Source of the DNA: Photobacterium sp. CCB-ST2H9
GTDB lineage: Bacteria; Pseudomonadota; Gammaproteobacteria; Enterobacterales; Vibrionaceae
Length of the DNA stretch: 64,000 nt
Assembly: GCF_023151555.2 (NCBI RefSeq)
Contig: NZ_CP100425.1
Coordinates: forward strand, 1,612,001 to 1,676,000
Direction of reading: 5' to 3'
The stretch's first letter is position 1; each line of letters opens with the position of its first letter. The translations under genes were made by a program, and so were the position numbers. The notes beneath the pieces were generated by a model. The model saw nothing but the letters and a program-made list of their open reading frames with translations, did no database searches and was not told where the DNA came from. Below, piece after piece: positions 26,354 to 34,062 of this stretch.

Positions 26354-28717
26354 GTGCAACAGAATGTTGTTTGGTATGACGCTTTATCGATGAATGATGT
26401 TGATAAAGTTGGTGGTAAGAACGCATCGCTGGGCGAAATGGTCGCTAACCTCGCGAATGCAGGCGTGAAAGTACCGAATGGTTATGCAACAACATCTTAT
26501 GCATTCAACCAGTTCCTGGAAGCCAATCACCTGAATGATCGCATTTACGATCTACTGGATACGCTGGATGTTGATGATGTGAATGCGCTGAAACAGGCGG
26601 GTGAAACGATTCGTAAATGGGTTTATGAAGCTCCGCTACCAGCTGAACTGGAGCAGGAAATTCGCAAATGCTACGTGGAGTTGGGTGAAGGCGACGACAT
26701 GCTGTCTGTTGCAGTTCGTTCTTCCGCAACTGCAGAAGATCTGCCGGATGCCTCTTTCGCCGGTCAGCAGGAAACTTTCCTCAACGTGCGCGGCATCGAC
26801 TCTGTCATCGAAGCTGTGAAACACGTTTTTGCTTCTCTTTTCAACGACCGTGCCATTTCTTACCGCGTGCATCAGGGCTTCGACCATAAAGGTGTTGCAC
26901 TGTCTGCCGGTATTCAGCGCATGGTGCGTTCTGACAAAGCGTCTTCTGGCGTCATGTTCACCCTGGATACCGAATCTGGTTTCGATCAGGTTGTCTTCAT
27001 CACCTCATCTGTGGGTCTGGGTGAAATGGTCGTGCAGGGCGCAGTCAACCCGGACGAATTTTATGTGCACAAACCAACGCTGGTAGCCGGAAACCCTGCT
27101 GTTGTTCGCCGTACACTCGGCTCGAAAATGCAAAAAATGGTTTACGGCGAAGGCAAGGCGCTGGGTACTCAGGTTGTCATTCAGGACACCACATCAGCTG
27201 AGCAAAACAGCTTCTCGCTGACTGATGACGAAATTGAATCACTGGCAAAACAAGCCATGATCATCGAAAAACACTACGGTCGTCCGATGGACATCGAGTG
27301 GGCGAAAGATGGGATCACCGGTGAGCTGCTGATCGTTCAGGCGCGTCCGGAAACTGTGCGTTCCCGTGATGACGCCAACGTGATGGAGCGCTTCCATCTG
27401 AACGGTCAGGGCAAGTCTCTGGTTGAAGGTCGTGCAATCGGCCAGCGCATCGGCACTGGTGTGGTTCGCGTGGTGAACGATCTGGACGAGATGGATCAGG
27501 TTCAGCCTGGCGATGTGCTGGTGGCAGACATGACCGACCCGGATTGGGAACCTGTGATGAAGAAAGCCGCTGCGATTGTGACCAACCGCGGTGGCCGTAC
27601 CTGCCACGCTGCGATCATCGCGCGTGAGCTGGGTATTCCGGCGGTGGTGGGTTGTGGCAATGCAACGTCACTGTTGAAGGATGGCCAAACCGTCACCGTT
27701 TCTTGTGCACAGGGTGAAACCGGTTATATCTACGAAGGCGAACTGGATTTTGAAATCCGTCGTTCAGAAGTCGATAACCTGCCGGAACTGCCGCTGAAAG
27801 TGATGATGAACGTGGGTAACCCGGATCGTGCATTCGACTTTGCCTGTATTCCAAATGAAGGTGTTGGCCTGGCGCGTCTCGAATTTATCATCAATAAGAT
27901 GATCGGTATTCACCCGAAAGCACTGCTGAATTACGATGCGCAGTCGGATGAGCTGAAAGCCGAAATTGACCGTCGTATTGCGGGCTACTCGGATCCGGTA
28001 GAGTTCTACATTCAGAAACTGACCGAAGGGATCTCAACGCTGGCTGCAGCATTCTGGCCGAAGCGCGTGATCGTTCGGATGTCCGACTTCAAATCGAATG
28101 AATACCGCAATCTGGTTGGCGGCCTGAACTTTGAACCGGTTGAAGAAAACCCGATGATTGGTTTCCGTGGCGCTTCTCGTTACGTGTCACCTCAGTTCCA
28201 GGACTGTTTTGCACTGGAATGTGAAGCCATTAAACGTGTGCGTAACACCATGGGTCTGCGCAACGTCGAAATCATGATTCCCTTCGTACGCACCGTGAGC
28301 GAAGCGGCATCTGTGATTGACCTGCTGGCGAAATTCGACCTGCGTCGCGGCGAGAATGGCCTGAAAGTCATCATGATGTGCGAGCTGCCATCAAACGCAA
28401 TTCTGGCGGAAGAGTTCCTGAAGTACTTCGATGGTTTCTCCATTGGTTCAAACGATATGACGCAGCTGACGCTGGGTCTGGACCGTGACTCCGGTGAAAT
28501 CGCCCATATGTTTGATGAGCGCAACGAAGCGGTGAAAGCCATGCTGTCGATGGCCATTAAAGCAGCGCGTAAAGCCGGGAAGTACGTCGGCATCTGTGGT
28601 CAGGGCCCGTCCGACCATGACGATCTGGCTGACTGGCTGATGGAGCAGGGCATTGACTCTGTTTCCCTGAATCCGGATACCGTGGTTGAAACCTGGCTGC
28701 ACTTGGGTAAGAAATAA
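26354..28717 (+). CDS. ppsA: Phosphoenolpyruvate synthase
   Basis: A 787-residue enzyme that converts pyruvate and ATP to PEP, AMP and phosphate for gluconeogenesis. Domains in order: ATP-grasp ([32 protein letters not shown]), swivelling phosphohistidine domain with His418 in GGRTCHAAI and regulatory Thr416, and PEP-utiliser barrel with the catalytic Cys in [12 protein letters not shown]. It uses a GTG start preceded by AAGGAG. It is paired with ppsR and followed by a strong terminator. Codon use looks highly expressed. It is the canonical PpsA of the genome, in contrast to the paralogue at 3290-5752. Confidence 0.96.
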   Translation: MQQNVVWYDALSMNDVDKVGGKNASLGEMVANLANAGVKVPNGYATTSYAFNQFLEANHLNDRIYDLLDTLDVDDVNALKQAGETIRKWVYEAPLPAELEQEIRKCYVELGEGDDMLSVAVRSSATAEDLPDASFAGQQETFLNVRGIDSVIEAVKHVFASLFNDRAISYRVHQGFDHKGVALSAGIQRMVRSDKASSGVMFTLDTESGFDQVVFITSSVGLGEMVVQGAVNPDEFYVHKPTLVAGNPAVVRRTLGSKMQKMVYGEGKALGTQVVIQDTTSAEQNSFSLTDDEIESLAKQAMIIEKHYGRPMDIEWAKDGITGELLIVQARPETVRSRDDANVMERFHLNGQGKSLVEGRAIGQRIGTGVVRVVNDLDEMDQVQPGDVLVADMTDPDWEPVMKKAAAIVTNRGGRTCHAAIIARELGIPAVVGCGNATSLLKDGQTVTVSCAQGETGYIYEGELDFEIRRSEVDNLPELPLKVMMNVGNPDRAFDFACIPNEGVGLARLEFIINKMIGIHPKALLNYDAQSDELKAEIDRRIAGYSDPVEFYIQKLTEGISTLAAAFWPKRVIVRMSDFKSNEYRNLVGGLNFEPVEENPMIGFRGASRYVSPQFQDCFALECEAIKRVRNTMGLRNVEIMIPFVRTVSEAASVIDLLAKFDLRRGENGLKVIMMCELPSNAILAEEFLKYFDGFSIGSNDMTQLTLGLDRDSGEIAHMFDERNEAVKAMLSMAIKAARKAGKYVGICGQGPSDHDDLADWLMEQGIDSVSLNPDTVVETWLHLGKK

Positions 28718-28750
28718 GCACAAGTCAGCTAAGCTGAAATAAAGAATCAA

Positions 28751-28776
28751 AGCCCGCGCCAGTCGCGGGCTTTTTT
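28751..28776 (+). terminator. Rho-independent terminator of ppsA
   Basis: AGCCCGCG and CGCGGGCT form an 8-bp GC-rich stem with a 5-base loop, followed by TTTTTT, 33 bp after the ppsA stop. Confidence 0.9.
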
Positions 28777-28942
28777 GTCACTCAAGTCATCGTTGAATGC
28801 ATGGTTTCTATGTGCATTGTTTCGATATACATCGTTCTATATGAATAGTTTCGATGCTTGTGATAACAGGCATCCTGAGCGTTCAATCTTTCATCATATT
28901 ACTTTTACTTATCAATCACTTACCATTTAATCTTTCCCTCGA

Positions 28943-29146
28943 TATCACACTTGTTGATTAAGCAATGTGATCCGCATGCATAGAGTAAAAACACTAGATT
29001 GATATGCAATCTGCTCAGTGAAACCCTATGTGCATCAGCAGGCGGATCTTGCTGATTTCATTCAATCATTGCATTTCGAGAGAGAAAGATGTTTAAAAAG
29101 AAATTATCCGTCGTCATGTTGGCATCACTGGGTCTGTTTGGTTGTG
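28943..29146 (+). repeat. Direct repeat, copy 1 (leader plus signal-peptide region)
   Basis: About 204 bp covering the upstream leader, ribosome-binding site and first 19 codons of the first lipoprotein. It aligns without gaps to 30013-30216 with only scattered substitutions. Weaker similarity extends left to about 28890. Contains the inverted repeat AGATTG-ATATG-CAATCT at 28996-29012. Confidence 0.88.
28996..29012. promoter_or_regulatory. Inverted repeat in lipoprotein leader, copy 1 (candidate operator)
   Basis: AGATTG and CAATCT form a perfect 6-bp inverted repeat with a 5-base spacer. The identical 17-bp sequence is in the second copy at 30066-30082. It lies about 77 bp before the start codon. 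Protein binding is inferred only from symmetry and conservation. Confidence 0.4.
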
Positions 29147-29793
29147 GCTCGGACAACGATAAAAAAGCGGTTGAAGAGAATGTGACTGAGGAAGTTGTTA
29201 AACCAGAAGGGTTGAATATTCAGGTTGATTTGTATAATAAGCTACCAGAAGATTTTCATAATGCTTACGTTTCATTTTATTTTGACACCGACAACTCAGG
29301 TAGCATTGATGAGAATGATTTTAACATTCAAGTATATTTTGCTGATAGGGATCCAAGCATCACTGCTGAAATAAGACACCCTATTAGAGAAAATAACGCA
29401 CCTTCAAAACATGACTTCATTGTTGAACGTTTAGGAGTGGTAAACGTTGATAGTTCTAATGGCAAATCAACGATTAATATCAATATATTTCCTGAGCCTA
29501 TTTTGGCGGATGAATCAGTAAATGGCAGTCTGGGTCTAGATAGTGATGGTAGACCAGATCCTGTTTTAAATGAATATTTGGAATTGTTTGAGAAGGCCAA
29601 AAGTGCGACTCACTTTGATACTTATGTGGATTATCGAGGTGATTCACCTGCTGATAGAAGTAGGGATTTTCTAAGTGATGGCGGTAAAGTACCATTGCAG
29701 TTAACTTCTAATATATTCTCAGATTCAAAAGATGATTATGACGGTGAGACCAATTACGCTGACATAGAGCGAGTTTCATTTAGCTTCAATTAA
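29089..29793 (+). CDS. Tandem lipoprotein 1, unknown function, with an EF-hand-like loop
   Basis: A 234-residue protein with a short lipoprotein signal ending in LFGC (C19), then a charged linker (DKKAVEENVTEEVVKPEG) and a domain of unknown family. A Ca2+-binding-like loop, DTDNSGSIDEND, occupies residues 66-77 and fits the EF-hand/dockerin spacing. The C-terminus ends in FSDSKDDYDGETNYADIERV. The paralogue immediately downstream shares the signal, linker and C-terminal tail, but the middle is diverged and lacks this loop. The start has AGAGAGAAAG just upstream. AT-rich coding unlike its neighbours suggests acquired DNA. Possibly a surface or periplasmic Ca2+-dependent protein, but function is unknown. 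Confidence 0.78.
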   Translation: MFKKKLSVVMLASLGLFGCGSDNDKKAVEENVTEEVVKPEGLNIQVDLYNKLPEDFHNAYVSFYFDTDNSGSIDENDFNIQVYFADRDPSITAEIRHPIRENNAPSKHDFIVERLGVVNVDSSNGKSTININIFPEPILADESVNGSLGLDSDGRPDPVLNEYLELFEKAKSATHFDTYVDYRGDSPADRSRDFLSDGGKVPLQLTSNIFSDSKDDYDGETNYADIERVSFSFN

Positions 29794-29816
29794 TCGTTAT
29801 TTATGATAGTGAAAGT

Positions 29817-29840
29817 AAGCCCACATTTGTGGGCTTATTT
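29817..29840 (+). terminator. Terminator of tandem lipoprotein 1
   Basis: AAGCCCACA pairs with TGTGGGCTT, followed by ATTTACTT. It lies 24 bp after the stop codon; the T-run is interrupted. Confidence 0.65.
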
Positions 29841-30012
29841 ACTTACAGACTCATTATGCATAGGGTGTTTTAAAAGTCATCGAAGTCATGAGGTCGCGTA
29901 ACTGGACTTTATCGGTGATCGATTTCTTGCATATAGCAAGGCATCAGAGTTGTGTGAATATTCATCACTTTATCTTTATTATCAATAATTTATCTTCAAA
30001 ACCTCTCATCAG

Positions 30013-30216
30013 TATCACACTTGTTGTCTAAGCGGTGTGATCCTTATGCATAGAGTTAAAGCTCTAGATTGATATGCAATCTGCTCAGTGAAACCCTATG
30101 TGCATCAACAGGTGGATCCTGCTGATTTCATTTAATAATTGCATTTCGAGAGAGAAAGATGTTTAAAAAGAAATTATCCGTCGTCATGTTGGCATCGCTG
30201 GGCTTATTTGGTTGTG
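30013..30216 (+). repeat. Direct repeat, copy 2 (leader plus signal-peptide region)
   Basis: Second copy of the 204-bp repeat, offset by 1,070 bp from copy 1. The ribosome-binding site and the first codons are nearly unchanged, whereas the downstream coding middle has diverged strongly. This fits an old tandem gene duplication with conservation of expression signals. Confidence 0.88.
30066..30082. promoter_or_regulatory. Inverted repeat in lipoprotein leader, copy 2 (candidate operator)
   Basis: Identical AGATTG-ATATG-CAATCT element. Just upstream, TAGAG and CTCTA (30051-30066) form a second small inverted repeat, which is only imperfect in copy 1. Confidence 0.4.
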
Positions 30217-30887
30217 ACTGGAATGACAGTGATAAAAAAGCGGTTGAAGAATCCGTGAAAGAAAGTGTGACTGAGGAAGTGGTTAAGCCGGAAGGGATTA
30301 ATGTTCAGGTTGAATTTTATAATGAAGTTCCTGAGTTTTTGAATGATCAGCAAGTATTTTTAGTTGAAGTTGCATTTGAGATCGAAAATCCTTTGAAGTT
30401 GACACAGACTGATGACTTTATTGTTTCTGCTGTTTTCACTAATGGGAAAGCTAATATAAATTATGATGCTTATAAATCTGCAATCAAAGAAAAAAGTTCG
30501 ACTTCTTCTTATATATATGTTGTTGAGGAATTAGGAACTGCTAAATTGGAATCGATCAATGGAAAGACTGTTGTTAATTTTAATATCTTACCTAAACCAA
30601 TTTTGGCGAATCATTCTGATAAAGAAACAGATATTTTGGTCGGTTCAGATAAAGATGATCCAATTCTTATTAAGTACTTGACTAAGATGGCTAAAGCAAA
30701 AACAGCTTCAACATTTGATATTCGCTCTATATATACAGATAAAAATGTTAGGTCGGAAGATTATCTGAGTGATGGCGAAGATATTTTAGTACAATTGTCA
30801 TCTGATACATTCTCCGATTCAAAAGATGATTATACAGGTGATATCAATTACGTTGACATTGAGCGAGTAACAATCAGCTTTGACTAA
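30159..30887 (+). CDS. Tandem lipoprotein 2, unknown function
   Basis: A 242-residue paralogue of the preceding protein. The first 19 residues, including the lipobox LFGC, are identical, and the tail FSDSKDDYTGDINYVDIERV is nearly so. The middle keeps a recognisable pattern (VVEELG, PKPILANHS) but has no EF-hand-like loop: the corresponding segment is EIENPLKLTQTDDF. It has its own leader and terminator, so it is separately transcribed. The very AT-rich codon use supports an accessory origin. No known domain was recognised. Confidence 0.76.
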   Translation: MFKKKLSVVMLASLGLFGCDWNDSDKKAVEESVKESVTEEVVKPEGINVQVEFYNEVPEFLNDQQVFLVEVAFEIENPLKLTQTDDFIVSAVFTNGKANINYDAYKSAIKEKSSTSSYIYVVEELGTAKLESINGKTVVNFNILPKPILANHSDKETDILVGSDKDDPILIKYLTKMAKAKTASTFDIRSIYTDKNVRSEDYLSDGEDILVQLSSDTFSDSKDDYTGDINYVDIERVTISFD

Positions 30888-30908
30888 TAGTGATTCATGA
30901 TTTTCATA

Positions 30909-30934
30909 AGTAAGCCCGCAAGTGCGGGCTTATT
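30909..30934 (+). terminator. Terminator of tandem lipoprotein 2
   Basis: TAAGCCCGCA pairs with TGCGGGCTTA around a 2-base loop, followed by TTAA; 22 bp after the stop. The T-run is short. It lies between convergent genes and could act in both directions. Confidence 0.6.
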
Positions 30935-30976
30935 AACCATTGAAAATAAAAAGTACCTTCATTCAATTATTTTATG

Positions 30977-32203
30977 TCACCGCTCCTCAACCACATCCAC
31001 GATGGCTTTATCCTTCCGCCGGGTCAACGCAATTCCGGTCACCAGAACCGAAAACCCGAGACAGACCCAAACCGGGAGTTGTGGAGAAATCACCACAGTA
31101 CTCGCCAGCAGAGAGGCCAGACCATAGCCCAGGGTATGTGACATCGAAATCAAACCGGCGATTTTACCCGATTGATCCGGGTTGGTTTGTGTTGCCATGG
31201 CGGTGTAGGCGGGCACCAGCAAGGCTGCGCCAATAGCCGAGGCGACCATAGCGATGGTAAAGATCCAGAATGAGGTGTTGAGGAAAAGCACAAACCCGAT
31301 CAGCAAGGCAATACCGCCCAAACGATACATCGATTCGATGTCCAGCTTTTTCTTTTTGATCACCAGCACCTGTGTCAGCAGGGTAAATGCGGCGCTCAAC
31401 GTCAGTAATAAACCAATGGCCTGACTGATCTCATCTGTGGTCCATGCGGTAATTGAACCAATCAGGGGCGACAGGCTGTATTGCAGTAAAGCCACAACGG
31501 CGCAGAGCAGCAATCCCGTGAGGAGAAACGGCACTAGGGTGAGGTCAGGTAATTTGCGGGTTTTCTGTTGTGTTGTTGTCTGCTCTGTTTTCGGAGTGAA
31601 AGCCGGTTTCGGCAGCCAGCAGGCACCAAGTAAAGCAATGACCGGAAATGCGACCATCAGCATCAGCGGGGCGTAGGTATGAAGTTTCAGAGCGCCCATT
31701 GCCAGTAGTGGGCCAACCAAACGGCCTGTGCTCAACCCGATACTGACTGACGTAATGGCCTGCAGGCGATTCTGGCTGCCGCAGAGTAAAATTGCCCAGT
31801 GCTGACTGGCGGGCACCATACCAGCCACGGTACAACCATAAATGATACGGGCAACGACAAGCCCGGCAAGCCACAGATAAGTCTGTTCACTGAATTCGTT
31901 GCTGAGGGCAGTGAAGACCAGCAGCAACAGGAAGCTGACCGCCATCCCAGCCAGTGCCTGAAGAACAACGGTTTTTGGCCCGTTCCGGTCACTGAAACTG
32001 CCCCAGAACGGCGCAGCGGGCAGAAAGAGGAAACTGCCGATTGCAATCACGATCGACCAGGTGGGTAAGCCAAACGCTGAGTGTTCAACGAGAAAGGGGA
32101 GTGAAACAAGCAGGCCGTTTTGCCCGATGCCCATCAAGGCTGCGATGAGTCCGATCAGTGTCAGATGAAGTCGATGTGGCGTACGGCTGGCATCGTGGGT
32201 CAT
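30977..32203 (-). CDS. MFS transporter, candidate siderophore exporter
   Basis: A 408-residue 12-segment major facilitator protein. The loop between segments 2 and 3 carries the MFS signature-like GSFSDRNGPKTV. The ATG at 32203 follows GGAAGGGACC. It is divergent from the ferric-hydroxamate importer genes across a Fur-like box and is next to a complete aerobactin cluster. A role in aerobactin export, analogous to MFS proteins of other aerobactin loci, is the best guess. Drug or sugar efflux cannot be excluded from sequence. There is no truncation. Confidence 0.78.
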   Translation of the reverse strand: MTHDASRTPHRLHLTLIGLIAALMGIGQNGLLVSLPFLVEHSAFGLPTWSIVIAIGSFLFLPAAPFWGSFSDRNGPKTVVLQALAGMAVSFLLLLVFTALSNEFSEQTYLWLAGLVVARIIYGCTVAGMVPASQHWAILLCGSQNRLQAITSVSIGLSTGRLVGPLLAMGALKLHTYAPLMLMVAFPVIALLGACWLPKPAFTPKTEQTTTQQKTRKLPDLTLVPFLLTGLLLCAVVALLQYSLSPLIGSITAWTTDEISQAIGLLLTLSAAFTLLTQVLVIKKKKLDIESMYRLGGIALLIGFVLFLNTSFWIFTIAMVASAIGAALLVPAYTAMATQTNPDQSGKIAGLISMSHTLGYGLASLLASTVVISPQLPVWVCLGFSVLVTGIALTRRKDKAIVDVVEER

Positions 32204-32294
32204 GGTCCCTTCCTGGCTGGAAAATCAGAGATTTATGAAACAAAAGAGAACTATTCGTGTTCTCACTAAAAGAAGTGACGGGTATCCTACATCG

Positions 32295-32326
32295 AAATAA
32301 TGATTGTGAAAACTATTATCATTCAC
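32295..32326. promoter_or_regulatory. Fur-like box between the MFS gene and fhuC
   Basis: An AT-rich region with overlapping matches to the Fur consensus; the best 19-mer, GAAAACTATTATCATTCAC at 32308-32326, matches 13 of 19 positions by my count. The placement between two divergent iron-uptake genes supports it. Confidence 0.6.
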
Positions 32327-32379
32327 AGTAGGCTGTGGTACAGTTCGTGCACTTTGTTGTGCAACACATTACCGCATTC

Positions 32380-33147
32380 ATGTACCAACTCATTGATGTC
32401 GCCTTTGATGTGGAAGGGAAAAGGATTCTCCATCCCACTTCACTGATGTTTGAAACCGGAAAAGTCACGACCTTGCTTGGCCATAACGGCTGTGGCAAGT
32501 CCACCCTGATGAAGCTGCTCAGCCGACAGAATGTGCCTGCGTCCGGTCAGGTCTTGCTGAATGATCAGCCGGTTCATCAACTCGACAGTAAAGCGTTCGC
32601 GCTCAATGTGGCTTATCTGCCACAACATCCGCCGATCACCGATGGCGTGACTGTCCGGGAGCTCGTTTGTTTCGGTCGTTATCCCTGGAAGGGCGCTTTT
32701 GGCCGCTACAGCCGGGAAGATTATGACCTGGTGGATGAGGCCATTGAACGGGTTGGTCTGACTCCATTTGCCGATCGCTTTGTGGCGACACTCTCTGGCG
32801 GTGAGCGACAAAGAGCCTGGGTCGCGATGCTGCTTGCTCAGCAAAGCCAGTGTATTTTGCTGGACGAACCGACTTCCGCACTGGATGTGGCGCATCAGTA
32901 TGAACTGCTGCATTTGATCCGGGAACTGAATGAAAGTTTAGGGCTGACGGTCATTATGGTGCTGCATGACGTCAACATGGCGGCCAAATTCAGTGATCAT
33001 CTGATTGCCTTGCATTCAGGTAAGGTGATTGCACAAGGCACACCAGAATCCATGATGACTCCAGAGGTCCTCAAAAATATTTATGGTATGGAACTGGCGC
33101 TGTTCGCTCATCCGCAAACGGGTCAGCCAATCAGCTACATTCCATAA
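32380..33147 (+). CDS. fhuC: Ferric-hydroxamate ABC transporter ATP-binding protein (FhuC/VatC-like)
   Basis: A 255-residue ATPase. Walker A is GHNGCGKST at residues 34-42, the signature is LSGGERQRAW, Walker B is CILLDEPTSALD, and the FhuC-type LLSRQ and FGRYPWKG segments are present. It powers uptake of ferric siderophore across the inner membrane with FhuD and FhuB, whose genes follow. The start is chosen at ATG 32380 (MYQLIDVAFDV) to match the family; upstream GTG codons extend the frame. No strong ribosome-binding site is visible for either. The Fur-like box lies just upstream. Confidence 0.88.
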   Translation: MYQLIDVAFDVEGKRILHPTSLMFETGKVTTLLGHNGCGKSTLMKLLSRQNVPASGQVLLNDQPVHQLDSKAFALNVAYLPQHPPITDGVTVRELVCFGRYPWKGAFGRYSREDYDLVDEAIERVGLTPFADRFVATLSGGERQRAWVAMLLAQQSQCILLDEPTSALDVAHQYELLHLIRELNESLGLTVIMVLHDVNMAAKFSDHLIALHSGKVIAQGTPESMMTPEVLKNIYGMELALFAHPQTGQPISYIP

Positions 33148-33168
33148 GAACATGTACAGGGAAAGATT

Positions 33169-34062
33169 GTGAAGAAACTGATCGCATTTCTTTTGGCCGC
33201 ACTGGCCTTGCCGGGTCAGGCAATGATAGTGAAGCATGAGCTGGGCGAAACGGAACTGACAGAAACCCCGAAGAAAGTGGTCGCGCTGGACTGGGCACTC
33301 ACAGAAACCGTGTTGAGCCTGGGGGTGACGCCGGAAGGGGTTGCGGACGAGGACGGATATCGTACCTGGGTTGGCGAGCCCAAGCTTCCTGAATCTGCGG
33401 TGAATGTCGGCTCCCGCCGGGAGCCGAATCTTGAATTGCTGGCGGAAATGAAGCCGGATCTGATTCTGATCAGTAAACACATGGGCCCGGTTTATCAGCA
33501 ACTCAACGCGATTGCGCCAACCCTGGTGTATTCTATTTACAGCGAGAGTAAGACACCAATGGCAAATGCGGTGTCGGTGACCGAGCAGTTAGGTCAGGTG
33601 CTGAACCAGGAATCTCAAGCGAAAGCCGTGATTGAAGCAACGACAGCGCGCCTGAAACAAAATGGTGAAAAAGTGCTGGCATCTGCTGCGGGACGGAAAC
33701 CCTTGATGTTTGTGCGTTTTATTAACGATAAAACGTTGCGCATTCATAGTGAAGGCTCTCTGGCTCAGGACACGATCGCTGCCATGGGGCTGAAAAATGA
33801 CTGGCGTGAACCGACCAACTTATGGGGCTTCACGACGGCAGGCATTGAAAAAATGGCGGAACACCAGTCCAGTAACGTGATGATCTTTGGCCCGCTAAAG
33901 GCCGAAGAACGCCAGAAACTGACGACTTCACCCCTCTGGCAGGCGATGGCTTTTACCCGTTCGGATTCAGTTTATGAATTACCGGCTATCTGGACCTTTG
34001 GCGGCCTGATTTCCGCTCAGCGTTTCAGCGATCATATTACCCAGAAACTGATACAGAACTAA
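33169..34062 (+). CDS. fhuD: Ferric-siderophore periplasmic binding protein (FhuD/VatD-like)
   Basis: A 297-residue periplasmic binding protein with a cleavable signal at residues 1-18 (KKLIAFLLAALALPGQA). The mature part shows the class III binding-protein pattern: KKVVALDWALTETVLSLG, then RREPNLELLAEMKPDLILIS. It carries ferric hydroxamate, here probably ferric aerobactin, from IutA to FhuB. It uses a GTG start at 33169 after AGGGAAAG. The fhuB ATG overlaps its stop by one base. Confidence 0.88.
   Translation: MKKLIAFLLAALALPGQAMIVKHELGETELTETPKKVVALDWALTETVLSLGVTPEGVADEDGYRTWVGEPKLPESAVNVGSRREPNLELLAEMKPDLILISKHMGPVYQQLNAIAPTLVYSIYSESKTPMANAVSVTEQLGQVLNQESQAKAVIEATTARLKQNGEKVLASAAGRKPLMFVRFINDKTLRIHSEGSLAQDTIAAMGLKNDWREPTNLWGFTTAGIEKMAEHQSSNVMIFGPLKAEERQKLTTSPLWQAMAFTRSDSVYELPAIWTFGGLISAQRFSDHITQKLIQN

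Larger units (their letters stand above)
28718..29088. other. Intergenic region: ppsA terminator and leader of the first tandem lipoprotein
   Basis: 371 bp holding the ppsA terminator at its left end, then an AT-rich segment with several short GTTTCGAT/GTTTCTAT words, then the 5' leader that is repeated 1,070 bp further on. Confidence 0.5.
29794..30158. other. Intergenic region between the tandem lipoproteins
   Basis: 365 bp: terminator of the first gene, a non-repeated AT-rich segment, then the second copy of the repeated leader. No other coding potential is visible. Confidence 0.5.

Noticed and set aside
28800..30220. CRISPR-like or integron-like repeat array
   Set aside because: There are only two long copies associated with gene starts, without regular short spacers; this is a tandem gene duplication.
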